Of a DNA stretch of 64,000 nucleotides, positions 28,050 through 36,613 are shown piece by piece. The stretch is from an uncultured Alteromonadaceae bacterium (GTDB lineage Bacteria > Pseudomonadota > Gammaproteobacteria > Enterobacterales > Alteromonadaceae): the NCBI GenBank assembly GCA_947501935.1, contig CANMXU010000005.1:186001-250000 (forward strand), read 5' to 3'. Numbering within the stretch: position 1 is the stretch's first letter; each line of letters opens with the position of its first letter. The notes beneath the pieces are model-generated. The model saw only the letters and a list, made by a program, of their open reading frames with translations. It did no database searches and was not told the DNA's origin. Made by a program: the position numbers and the translations under genes.

Positions 28050-29480
28050 TTAAGTCATTTTACTGGGCTGTAAAATATCTTCTAACTGCCCATCTGTTAA
28101 CAATTGCTGTTCTTTAATTAATTCAACCACCGAGCGATTAGAAATTAACGCCATTTTGGCCAACTTACTGGTAACTTCATATCCTAAATAAGGATTCAGT
28201 GCGGTGATCAAGCCTAAGCTGTTGTCTAGTAAGTCACGACAACGTAGCTCATTCGCCTCAATATCGTCAACACAATGATTTTTAAACATAGTTATCGCGT
28301 TGGTTAATAAGTCCATTGAGTCTAGAATATTTACCGTGATCAAAGGCTCCATCGCATTAAGTTGCAACTGCCCTGCTTCTGCCGCCATGGTTATTGCCAT
28401 ATCATTACCCACGACTTGATAAGCACATTGATTCACCGCTTCAGGAATAACAGGGTTTACCTTACCCGGCATAATAGAGCTGCCCGGTTGGCGTGCCGGT
28501 AAACTTATTTCACTTAAGCCTGCTTTTGGTCCCATGCTTAATAAGCGCAAATCGTTAGCAATTTTTGACAACTTCAAGGCCAAGCGCTTTAAGGTGGCAG
28601 AATAAATAACAAAAGCCCCCATATCAGAGCTGGCTTCCACTAAATCTTCTGCGACGCTAAAATCAATATTGGTAAGCTTCTGTAAAGCGGTGATCGCCAA
28701 GTTACCATAGCCTGGCTGAGTATTAATTGAGGTGCCAACAGCGGTGCCGCCTAAGTTTATTTCAGTTAATAACTTGCTGATTGTCGCCAGTAACTTAATA
28801 TCTTCTTTAATCGTCGATGAAAAGCCTTTAAATTCTTGTCCTAAAGTCATCGGCACGGCGTCTTGCAGCTGGGTTCGAGCAAGTTTTAAAATATGGTCAA
28901 ACTGTTGGCCTTTATCGGCAAAACTCGTTACTAAGCCATTAAGTGCTAACATCAATTTTTTCTGCTTTAGCAAAATTGCTAATCTAACCGCACTTGGGTA
29001 AACATCGTTGGTTGATTGCGACATATTTACATCAATATTGGGGTGTAAATATTCATACTCGCCTTTTTGATGCCCTAAATGTTCAAGGGCAATGTTGGCA
29101 ATAACTTCATTAGCATTCATATTACTTGAAGTACCCGCGCCGCCTTGGATCATATCAATAGCAAAAGCTTGGTGATGCTCTCCTAAAATAAGTCGTTCTG
29201 CGGCCGCGCAAATAGCTACGGTTTTCTCATCAGAAAGTATTTTCTGAGCATTATTGGCTTGTGCACAAGCATATTTAACATAGGCGAGTGCCTGAATTAA
29301 TTCAGGGTATGAAAATAACTTATTGTTTGATAGCTGAAAATTATTAATCGCGCGCTGCGTTTGAATACCGTAATAACATAAATTGTCTATTGGCATACTA
29401 CCGAGTAAATCAGTTTCTATACGAGAATTGTCGGTTAATGGCGACGTGGTTTTTATTATTGTAGGAGCTGCTAAAGTCAT
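28050..29480 (-). CDS. aspA: Aspartate ammonia-lyase
   Basis: 476 aa member of the fumarase/aspartase superfamily; converts L-aspartate to fumarate and ammonia. N-terminal IETDLLGSMPIDNLCYYGIQ matches the aspartase start (EEDLLG...YYGvqT), followed by NVNMSQSTNDVYPSA, the TSxN-type segment GGTAVGTSINTQPGY, and the signature GSSIMPGKVNPVIPEAVNQ with the catalytic Ser loop. The aspartase rather than fumarase assignment rests on the N-terminus and length. A 21-bp palindrome lies 78 bp upstream and a LysR gene follows the same direction. The 3' end runs into the heptanucleotide array. Confidence 0.9.
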   Translation of the reverse strand: MTLAAPTIIKTTSPLTDNSRIETDLLGSMPIDNLCYYGIQTQRAINNFQLSNNKLFSYPELIQALAYVKYACAQANNAQKILSDEKTVAICAAAERLILGEHHQAFAIDMIQGGAGTSSNMNANEVIANIALEHLGHQKGEYEYLHPNIDVNMSQSTNDVYPSAVRLAILLKQKKLMLALNGLVTSFADKGQQFDHILKLARTQLQDAVPMTLGQEFKGFSSTIKEDIKLLATISKLLTEINLGGTAVGTSINTQPGYGNLAITALQKLTNIDFSVAEDLVEASSDMGAFVIYSATLKRLALKLSKIANDLRLLSMGPKAGLSEISLPARQPGSSIMPGKVNPVIPEAVNQCAYQVVGNDMAITMAAEAGQLQLNAMEPLITVNILDSMDLLTNAITMFKNHCVDDIEANELRCRDLLDNSLGLITALNPYLGYEVTSKLAKMALISNRSVVELIKEQQLLTDGQLEDILQPSKMT

Positions 29481-29557
29481 GTTTTCTATTGCCTAATTAA
29501 AGAGGGCTCAAGATTATGATTTAGCCAAGAAAACTGCCAATGCTGAATTTAAATCAA

Positions 29558-29578
29558 GTTATGCAAGTTGTGCATAAC
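29558..29578. promoter_or_regulatory. Perfect palindrome upstream of aspA, candidate LysR operator
   Basis: Arms GTTATGCA and TGCATAAC around AGTTG. Contains a T-N11-A LysR box. Located 78-98 bp upstream of aspA. An adjacent TGAAT-TTAA-ATCAA (29544-29557) is a weak FNR/CRP-like sequence. Confidence 0.6.
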
Positions 29579-29652
29579 GTCTGCTCACACCATATATAAA
29601 GGCTGTTTATAATATTATTTAGAAAAACAAAGCGAATATTATTTATTTGATG

Positions 29653-30537
29653 TTAAAGACGAAAACTCTGCAAACTTTGCCAAAGTTTTTGTAATGGCTC
29701 ATTACCAACATTATTTCGATAAAGCCTCACTTCAAGTTCAGGCTGCCATTGATGACCACCAGCAATAGCCAACTTATTATTAGCCAGTTCGTCATGAATA
29801 CTAAATTCAGGGATCCACGCAACACCTAAGCCTTTTAATGCCATCATTTTCAAACTATCGGCCATTGAAGACTCTAAAATTTGTTGTACGTTTAAGCGTG
29901 ATTGGTTTCGGCTTATCAAACGGTTAACCACCCGACCTAAATAGATACTGTGCTGATATCCCAAATACGGGGTGACGTTTTCAACATCAGATAATCGATA
30001 ACAAGGCTGACCAAAATCATCGGTTTTACATACCGGCAGTAACTTCACTTTTCCTAATAATAGCGAGTCTTGATGCAACTGCTTCAGTAAAGGGTCGCTA
30101 AAGGCGAGTAAATAGTCACAACGCTTTGAGGTCAGTAAATTCACACAATCGTCAGCATCGGCGACCTTTAACTTGGTTTCAATATCAAACGGTAGTTGAC
30201 GCATTTTCTCCAAAAAAGCAGGGAAAACGCCTAAAGACAAGGTATGTGTAGCAGCAACAGTTAAGGTAGTCGCATTATTGTCATCACGATAATCATTAAA
30301 CTTAGCTAATGCCGCCAGCATTTCTTTGGCCGTTTTTTCAAAACGCTGACCTTGCTCTGTTAATACTATTGGGTGGTTTAAACGATTGAATAGCTTACAA
30401 GACAGCTTTTGCTCCAACGCTTTAATACGACGACTAAAGGCTGGTTGGGTAACATAGCGACTTTGCGCAGCTAATGAGAAATTTTGTGTTTCTGCCAAGG
30501 CTAAAAAATCTTTCAACCATTTTGTTTCTATGTTCAT
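29653..30537 (-). CDS. LysR-family transcriptional regulator, probably of aspA
   Basis: 294 aa. N-terminal HTH (residues about 5-63: WLKDFLALAETQNFSLAAQS, RYVTQPAFSRRIKALEQKL) and a LysR effector domain (about 90-290). Encoded directly upstream of aspA on the same strand (172 bp apart) and divergent from the DUF3365 gene. The palindrome upstream of aspA and inverted repeats in its own promoter region suggest that it controls aspA, itself and perhaps the divergent pair. That is inference. Confidence 0.88.
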   Translation of the reverse strand: MNIETKWLKDFLALAETQNFSLAAQSRYVTQPAFSRRIKALEQKLSCKLFNRLNHPIVLTEQGQRFEKTAKEMLAALAKFNDYRDDNNATTLTVAATHTLSLGVFPAFLEKMRQLPFDIETKLKVADADDCVNLLTSKRCDYLLAFSDPLLKQLHQDSLLLGKVKLLPVCKTDDFGQPCYRLSDVENVTPYLGYQHSIYLGRVVNRLISRNQSRLNVQQILESSMADSLKMMALKGLGVAWIPEFSIHDELANNKLAIAGGHQWQPELEVRLYRNNVGNEPLQKLWQSLQSFRL

Positions 30538-30549
30538 TGCTTTAGTTGG

Positions 30550-30641
30550 TTACACAAATACTGCCAAATTGAATAATGAGTATAACAACTTAGTCTACAA
30601 CTAATGTACTGGAAATTGGCGAAACGGCGACATTTGTGTAA
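30550..30641. promoter_or_regulatory. Pair of distant 10-bp inverted repeats between LysR and DUF3365 genes
   Basis: TTACACAAAT (30550-30559) and its exact complement ATTTGTGTAA (30632-30641) lie 72 bp apart. A further small palindrome, GTTAT-TTGT-ATAAC, is at 30658-30671. Candidate looping operator for the LysR protein. Confidence 0.45.
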
Positions 30642-30733
30642 TTCTCAATAATAGACCGTTATTTGTATAACGATGAGCTGTTGTGCAGCCTTGAAATACT
30701 TACCCAATTTACGATAAGGCTTAACAAAAATTT

Positions 30734-31492
30734 ATGAGTAGAATACCAGTTAAGCTTTTAATGATCACTTACCTATTCGCTGCATTCGCGAATGCTGAAC
30801 TGGCGGCGATGGCGAACCAGCAAGTGTTGGAAGACTTATCAAAAATGTACCGCTCATCAATGGCTTATATTTTTAAACAACAAGCCTTAATTAATGGCGA
30901 TCACTCAGATAAAAATCAGCTCTTTGGTTATCCGTTCATTGAAAATGTAAAACAAGCTCATCAAGCAAAATTTTCCCAGCCATTTCCCGCAATAGATCAT
31001 CCGCTAAAACAAAAGCTGATCGAGGCTATGATTGAAGTGATGGAAGACAACCGCACCCTAATTTACGACAAAGAACTAAATTTTAAAGGCTTTATTCCCG
31101 CTATTTTTGCCTTGCAACTTTCAAATAAATTATCGCAAAAAGGCTTAGGGGTAAAAATTAAATTCACCAGTCATGCTGATATGATCAGAAACCAGTTCAA
31201 CCAGCCTGATGACTGGGAAACGGCGGCAATGGCAAAACTTGCTGCTAATAAAAAAAACTATCTATATGATGAAAATGCTAGCTACCAAGGGAAAGCTGCA
31301 TATCGACATTTCACCCCAATCACTATTCAACCATTTTGCTTAACTTGTCATGGCAGCCCAGGGCATAATCCGCTAAATGAAAATATAGCTAAAGAGCAAT
31401 GGAGCTCATTTGATGTTACCGGCTTTAAAATGGAAGGTTGGCGCTTAGGTGACTTTGGTGGCGGTATTAGTGTGGTAGTTTATGAACTTTAA
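30734..31492 (+). CDS. DUF3365 (Tll0287-like) periplasmic c-type heme protein
   Basis: 252 aa with a signal peptide (cleavage near residue 21, ANAEL). Resembles the DUF3365 family, in which a PAS-like haem-binding domain is described. A CxxCH haem c motif, CLTCHG (Cys202, Cys205, His206), sits where the family keeps it, after FTPITIQPF. Probably a periplasmic redox or gas sensor; the function of this family is not established. The gene overlaps the following one by 11 bp, so the two are translated together. No clear Shine-Dalgarno before ATG 30734. Confidence 0.75.
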   Translation: MSRIPVKLLMITYLFAAFANAELAAMANQQVLEDLSKMYRSSMAYIFKQQALINGDHSDKNQLFGYPFIENVKQAHQAKFSQPFPAIDHPLKQKLIEAMIEVMEDNRTLIYDKELNFKGFIPAIFALQLSNKLSQKGLGVKIKFTSHADMIRNQFNQPDDWETAAMAKLAANKKNYLYDENASYQGKAAYRHFTPITIQPFCLTCHGSPGHNPLNENIAKEQWSSFDVTGFKMEGWRLGDFGGGISVVVYEL

Positions 31493-32216
31493 GCTTACGT
31501 TAATCTTGATATTCGCCTTAACCATAGCGCTAGTTTTATCAGCTAAGGCATCGGCTGAGAAAATTTTAGTGGGTGTGGTTAATTATCCTCCACATATCAA
31601 TCAAGGTGAGCCGCTTGAAAATAACGCCACAACTCAATATTTAAATACCATTTTGAAAAAAATTTATACAGACGTAGATTTTATTAAACTGCCACTAAAG
31701 CGCGCTTTAATAGAGCTTAAAAAAGGAAAAATTGATTTATTGTACCCGCTTAATGATGATATGGCCGACATTAGCTATTTGTCAAAACCACTGTTTTATA
31801 CCGTGCCGGGCTTGTGTTTTAAAAAAGAAAATTTTATTCCTATGCTCAGCGCGACACATTTGTTCAAAAAAATGATTATTGGCATTCCCGCTGGAGTTGA
31901 AGTGGTTTCAACCCTAAAAGAGGCCAAGGCACATTTGAGAATTATTGAAGGCAGCGGCACGATTAATCGCGGAGTGAACATGCTTTTAGGTGATCGTATA
32001 GATGCGTTATATCATCCTAGTCCGGCACAAATTTATCACTTTAGTAATCCGCTATCGAAAAGCATTGCATGTTCGTATTTCTATGGCTATTCATCAGGGG
32101 TATCAATTGCCAGTAGCCCAACAATGCCACCGGCGCAATATCAACGAATTAATCGCGCCTATATCGGCGCATTAAAAAATAAGTCTTATGAGTTTTCAAT
32201 TGCTGAGCAACCATAA
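31482..32216 (+). CDS. Periplasmic solute-binding-like protein
   Basis: 244 aa with a signal peptide (cleavage near AKASA, residue about 24). The start of the mature protein (EKILVGVVNYPPHINQGEPL) and segments such as LPLKRALIELKKGKIDLLYPL match the bacterial extracellular solute-binding protein family 3 fold; no membrane domain or permease partner is nearby. It may act as a sensor partner of the DUF3365 haem protein with which it overlaps by 11 bp. Its 3' end overlaps the convergent RND pump gene by 31 bp, so the two C-termini are coded on opposite strands of the same DNA. Confidence 0.72.
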   Translation: MNFKLTLILIFALTIALVLSAKASAEKILVGVVNYPPHINQGEPLENNATTQYLNTILKKIYTDVDFIKLPLKRALIELKKGKIDLLYPLNDDMADISYLSKPLFYTVPGLCFKKENFIPMLSATHLFKKMIIGIPAGVEVVSTLKEAKAHLRIIEGSGTINRGVNMLLGDRIDALYHPSPAQIYHFSNPLSKSIACSYFYGYSSGVSIASSPTMPPAQYQRINRAYIGALKNKSYEFSIAEQP

Positions 32217-35200
32217 GGCTGCTCGTTCGCTATTGTTACTTTTTTATCTCGATTAAAAACAATAAATAAAGCCGGTAATACTAATAAACACACCACTGTA
32301 GTAAATAAAATACCAAAACCTAGCGACACCGCCATAGGTACAATAAACTGCGCCTGTTGTGAAGTTTCAAATACCATAGGTGCTAAGCCGCCAAAAGTGG
32401 TTAAAGTAGTTAGTAATATCGGCCTAAAGCGCCGTTGGCAAGCTTGCAAAATAGCCTTGTAAGGGCTTTCGCCTTGGGCAAGTTGTCCATTAGCATATTC
32501 AATTAAAATTAAGCTGTCGTTCACTACCACGCCAGCTAACGCTAACATGCCCATTAAACTCACCACACTTAAGCCTAAGCCCAATATCATATGACCTAAA
32601 ATAGCGCCCACTGCGCCAAAGGGAATAATAGCCATAATTAACAGCGGCTGGCCATAACTGCGAAACGCTATCGCCAATAAAATATAAATAGCCGCTAAAG
32701 CAAAACCAGTGCCCAATTCAAGCCGCGAAACACTTTCGGCTATTTGCTCTTGGTCGCCACCAAAGCCAACTTTCAAGCCTGGATAGCGCCCTTGAAGTTC
32801 AGGAATAATGTCTGATTTAACCGTTGAAATAACCGCAGGAATTGCTTCTTCAGGTAAAATTTCTGCGCCCACTTTTTCCACTCGTTGACCTTTTCGTCTG
32901 GTAATACGCGCAGGAGCAAGAATTTTTTCAATGGTCGCCACCGAGCCTAGTGGCGCATAGCCGCCGGTTGCGGTTTTGATCATTAAGTTTTCAATGTCGT
33001 TTGCCGCTTCACGCTCATTTTGCGGTAATCGTACTAAGGTCGTCACTTGATTCCCTAGCCGGTGCTGACGCTGCGCCCTTGCGCCATACAAGGCTGAGCG
33101 CATTTGCGCCGCTAAATCTGATGCGTCTAAGCCAAGCGAGCGACCATTTTCATTAAGTTTAAGTTTCCACTGCGGTTTACCGTCTTCCATACCATTAATG
33201 GTAGCAACTACGTTTTCGGTTAGCGCTAACAGCTCGCTTGCATCTTGAGTAGCTGCCATAAGCACCTGGCTGTCGCTATGCTTTAACTCTAAAGTAAGCG
33301 ACGATTCACTTACCGTGCTACTGCCACGCCGAGCGGCACTGAACTTTAATTTATCGCGCTGAGGTAAGTGCTCTGAATGTTCTCGCCACCACTTACGCAC
33401 TTGCTCGGTATTTACTTCTCGTTCTTCACTTTCAACTAAAAGTAACGCTACTTCAACGCCAACATCACTAATGTAACTTCGGGTACTCACCAAAATATCG
33501 CCAATACCTTTGTCTTCTAGCATAGCTTTTGAAGTTGCTATTAATGACTCTCGATGAACAATGGCTTGCTCTATAGGCGTAGATTCTGAAATTTCATAGC
33601 TCGCTTTTACCCAACGGCCATCCATTTTCGGATACAAGCTAAACCCCATTTTCCCGCTATAGGCATACGACATAACTAACATAAAACTCATAAAAGCTAG
33701 CGCTAAAGTAAGCCCTGGCCAAGCTAAGGTTTTTTTCAAAAAGGGGATGTAATGTTGACGAATAAAAAACTGCAAACCCGCATCGCAATGCTTTTGCAAA
33801 TATTGTAATTTCTGCTCAAAAAAGTTGGGCTTTTTCTCTTTAATATTGGCTAAATGCGACGGTAAAATAAATAGTGCTTCAACCCAAGAAACCAAGAAAC
33901 ATAACACCACCACAATAGGAATTGCGCCAAAGAGCAATTTCATAAAACCGGGTAAAAGTAGCAAAGGTAAAAACGCGACTATGTTAGTTAAAATGGCAAA
34001 AGTTAACGGTTTAGCAACTTCTTTAGCACCTTGAATAGCAGCGTCGTGATAACTCATGCCGTCTTGAATATGCGAGAAAATATTCTCTCCGGCAATAATG
34101 GCGTCGTCAACGACTATGCCCAGTGCGATAATAAAACCAAACATTGAAACCATGTTGATAGAAACATCAAAGCTTGGCAAAAATAAAATCGCGCCAAGAA
34201 AGGCACTTGGAATACCTGCAACTACCCAAAAAGCGAGTTTAAATTGTAAGAACAAACTCATTAAACATAGCACTAATAACAAGCCTAAAAAGGCATTATT
34301 AAGCAATAAACCTAAGCGTTTTTTATAGTTTTTCGCGTCAGAATCGACAATAGCCATACCCGCATTAGGCGGCAACAGAGCTTGTAATTCAGGCCACATT
34401 TGCTCAACCGCATCAGCAATTTGATTAGGGGTTTGCTCACCCATGCGATAAATACTTAAGCGTGCTGAAAGCTGGCCATTATAAGTTACTAGCAAGCGTT
34501 CATCAGCAAAACCTTCACTCACTTCGGCGATGTCACCTAATAATAATTGGTCACCTTCACTACTCGAATATACTGGTACTTTAGCTAATTCTTGTGCCCA
34601 AAATTCGCGTTCATCAACAGACACCAAAATATCGCCACCTTGGGCTTTAATTTTTCCGGCTGACTTTTCTAAGACGCCACGTTTAATTAAGCTGGAAACT
34701 TTATCTAAACTTAAATTGTATGCCTGCAGAGTATGCTGGGGTATTTCAACATGAATCTCTTCGGAGGGAATACCGCGTAATTTCACTTGCGAAATATAAG
34801 GTGATTGCAATAACCGGCCGCGAATTTGCTCGGTTAACCTTTTAACCGTGTATTTGTCCATGTCGGCATGAACAACAATTTCCATAACATCAACAATACG
34901 AGTATCTAAATTCACATAGGGGTTTTCCATGCCATCAGGAAAAGAGGAAATGCGATTAACCGCTTGTTGGGCGTCTTGGTAAATTTTCTGTGCATTAGCG
35001 CCAGCTTCTAAATCTCCATAAATGCCAACTTTTCCAGAGCGAATATAGGTATGGAGTTTACTGATGCCTGGCAAACCAGACAAAGCACTTTCAATAGGCA
35101 TAACCACACTGCTTTCTAACTCTGCAGGTGAAGAACCAGGATAATAAACTTTTACGGAAATACGATCTAAAGTAGTTTCTGGCATGTATTCTTTGCGAAT

Positions 35201-35299
35201 AACTAGCGACATGACAATGCCGCCAAATAGCAAGGCCAACATTAATAAATGAGGTGCTATGCCATGTTTTATCATCCAAGTGATTGGGCTAAATTTCAT
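32186..35299 (-). CDS. RND efflux pump, inner-membrane permease (HAE1-like)
   Basis: 1037 aa, the usual RND size, with 12 membrane helices and two large periplasmic loops. TM4 carries the proton-relay acidic pair in GFIIALGIVVDDAIIAGENI; loop 1 begins VYYPGSSPAELESSV; TM10-11 region GMLALAGVVVNDSLILIEYAN. Works with the adaptor and outer-membrane factor in the same operon (stop-start separated by one base, TAAGATG). Substrates are likely hydrophobic toxic compounds; it belongs to the HAE1/MMPL-type side, not to the metal-ion HME group like cusA in this window. Convergent 31-bp overlap with the SBP gene. Confidence 0.9.
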   Translation of the reverse strand: MKFSPITWMIKHGIAPHLLMLALLFGGIVMSLVIRKEYMPETTLDRISVKVYYPGSSPAELESSVVMPIESALSGLPGISKLHTYIRSGKVGIYGDLEAGANAQKIYQDAQQAVNRISSFPDGMENPYVNLDTRIVDVMEIVVHADMDKYTVKRLTEQIRGRLLQSPYISQVKLRGIPSEEIHVEIPQHTLQAYNLSLDKVSSLIKRGVLEKSAGKIKAQGGDILVSVDEREFWAQELAKVPVYSSSEGDQLLLGDIAEVSEGFADERLLVTYNGQLSARLSIYRMGEQTPNQIADAVEQMWPELQALLPPNAGMAIVDSDAKNYKKRLGLLLNNAFLGLLLVLCLMSLFLQFKLAFWVVAGIPSAFLGAILFLPSFDVSINMVSMFGFIIALGIVVDDAIIAGENIFSHIQDGMSYHDAAIQGAKEVAKPLTFAILTNIVAFLPLLLLPGFMKLLFGAIPIVVVLCFLVSWVEALFILPSHLANIKEKKPNFFEQKLQYLQKHCDAGLQFFIRQHYIPFLKKTLAWPGLTLALAFMSFMLVMSYAYSGKMGFSLYPKMDGRWVKASYEISESTPIEQAIVHRESLIATSKAMLEDKGIGDILVSTRSYISDVGVEVALLLVESEEREVNTEQVRKWWREHSEHLPQRDKLKFSAARRGSSTVSESSLTLELKHSDSQVLMAATQDASELLALTENVVATINGMEDGKPQWKLKLNENGRSLGLDASDLAAQMRSALYGARAQRQHRLGNQVTTLVRLPQNEREAANDIENLMIKTATGGYAPLGSVATIEKILAPARITRRKGQRVEKVGAEILPEEAIPAVISTVKSDIIPELQGRYPGLKVGFGGDQEQIAESVSRLELGTGFALAAIYILLAIAFRSYGQPLLIMAIIPFGAVGAILGHMILGLGLSVVSLMGMLALAGVVVNDSLILIEYANGQLAQGESPYKAILQACQRRFRPILLTTLTTFGGLAPMVFETSQQAQFIVPMAVSLGFGILFTTVVCLLVLPALFIVFNRDKKVTIANEQPYGCSAIENS

Positions 35300-35300
35300 C

Positions 35301-36611
35301 TTAATCAGCCTTATTCATTGAACTTGCAATATTAGCTTGTAACTTGCGCGCAGGGTTAACACGGTTAATATCGCCTTTAACGGCTACGCTAAGACCAATA
35401 CTGGCAATGCCTGGCTTTTCATTTAAGGCCCTATCACCAGCGAGAAAATCGGCTTGCACATATATTTTTTCTCGACCTTTAAAAACAATTTCCACAGCGC
35501 GCTTTTGTAAGGTGTTATTTTCGTCAACCACCCAAATACTTTTATCGGTCTGTAACCAGTTATCATTTATAACCCAAACATCCTCTAAAGCTTTACCTAA
35601 TAACGACACCGATAAAAAATCATGAACAAAAATTGCTGGTGCTGATTTTGCTAATAACGGTTCATTTTTTATTTGTAGTGATAAAGGATCGTCAATGGCA
35701 AGTAGTACTTTCACTTGGCGGTCACGTGCATCAAGCTCAGGCAATACCGACAAAATGTTGGCATAGCGAACTTGTGCTTTGCCCCAAAGCTTATCTTGGC
35801 TAAGTTCAACCTGTTGGTTACTGTCTAGCAGAGGTAGGAAACTACGTGGAATTTTAATCTCAAGATGGAAACGTTCAACGTTGATAATATCGAAGAGGTT
35901 ACTGTTTTGGCCAACGCGGCTTCCGCGCCCAACACTGCGACTAACAATTTTTCCAGTAAAAGGCATTTTTACTTGGGTACGTTGCAAAGCAACTTGGCTT
36001 TTTTCTACGGCAACTTTTGCGGTTTCAACTTTTGCTTTTGCTGATGCAAGTTGCGGCTCTCTAAGTACAAGTGCGACTTCAATGCTTTGGTCAAGATGCT
36101 CGATTAGCGACAACTCTTCTTTCGCTAGCTGCTGATTAGCTAATTCCAGCGAAAAATTAGCTTCCGCTTGTACGAGTTGCGCTTGGGCAGTGCGTAAATT
36201 TAATAAATAGTCGGTTTGGTCTAATTCAACTAACCAATCGCCTTTCGCCAATAGGGTACCTGAGTGAGCCTTTTCATTAATTTTTTCAACTTTACCGGCA
36301 ACTTCTGAAACAATGCGTACCGCTTCAGCAGCTTTTACCAAGCCGGTAGTTTGCCATTTTGGCTGGTAATTAGTTTTTAATAATGGAGCGACATTAACAA
36401 TACGCCCCGACGGCATTCGGGCCTTTTTATGTTTTTTGCCCTTCGACATTTTTGCAGCTTTAGCCGTTTTGGCAGAATTATCGCTAAACCACTTGCTGCT
36501 TTGCTTACCTGAGTCAAAAATAATAAAAGCCAATGGCAAACTTATCAGCACTAATAACCACGGCAGCCAAGTTTTGAGTTTTCCAGAACAATGCTTAGGG
36601 GATAAATTCAT
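35301..36611 (-). CDS. RND efflux periplasmic adaptor (membrane fusion protein)
   Basis: 436 aa. One N-terminal membrane anchor (LKTWLPWLLVLISLPLAFII), a Lys-rich cytoplasm-proximal linker, then lipoyl, alpha-hairpin (residues about 150-215, coiled coil AQAQLVQAEANFSLELANQQ) and beta-barrel domains (about 235-430). Bridges the RND permease and the TolC-like lipoprotein. Start codon 2 bp after the outer-membrane factor stop and 1 bp before the permease start: translationally coupled operon. Confidence 0.9.
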   Translation of the reverse strand: MNLSPKHCSGKLKTWLPWLLVLISLPLAFIIFDSGKQSSKWFSDNSAKTAKAAKMSKGKKHKKARMPSGRIVNVAPLLKTNYQPKWQTTGLVKAAEAVRIVSEVAGKVEKINEKAHSGTLLAKGDWLVELDQTDYLLNLRTAQAQLVQAEANFSLELANQQLAKEELSLIEHLDQSIEVALVLREPQLASAKAKVETAKVAVEKSQVALQRTQVKMPFTGKIVSRSVGRGSRVGQNSNLFDIINVERFHLEIKIPRSFLPLLDSNQQVELSQDKLWGKAQVRYANILSVLPELDARDRQVKVLLAIDDPLSLQIKNEPLLAKSAPAIFVHDFLSVSLLGKALEDVWVINDNWLQTDKSIWVVDENNTLQKRAVEIVFKGREKIYVQADFLAGDRALNEKPGIASIGLSVAVKGDINRVNPARKLQANIASSMNKAD

Positions 36612-36613
36612 GG

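Noticed and set aside
27908..28117. 69-codon frame rich in Leu, Phe and Trp
   Set aside because: It is simply a translation of the heptanucleotide array and runs into aspA on the other strand.
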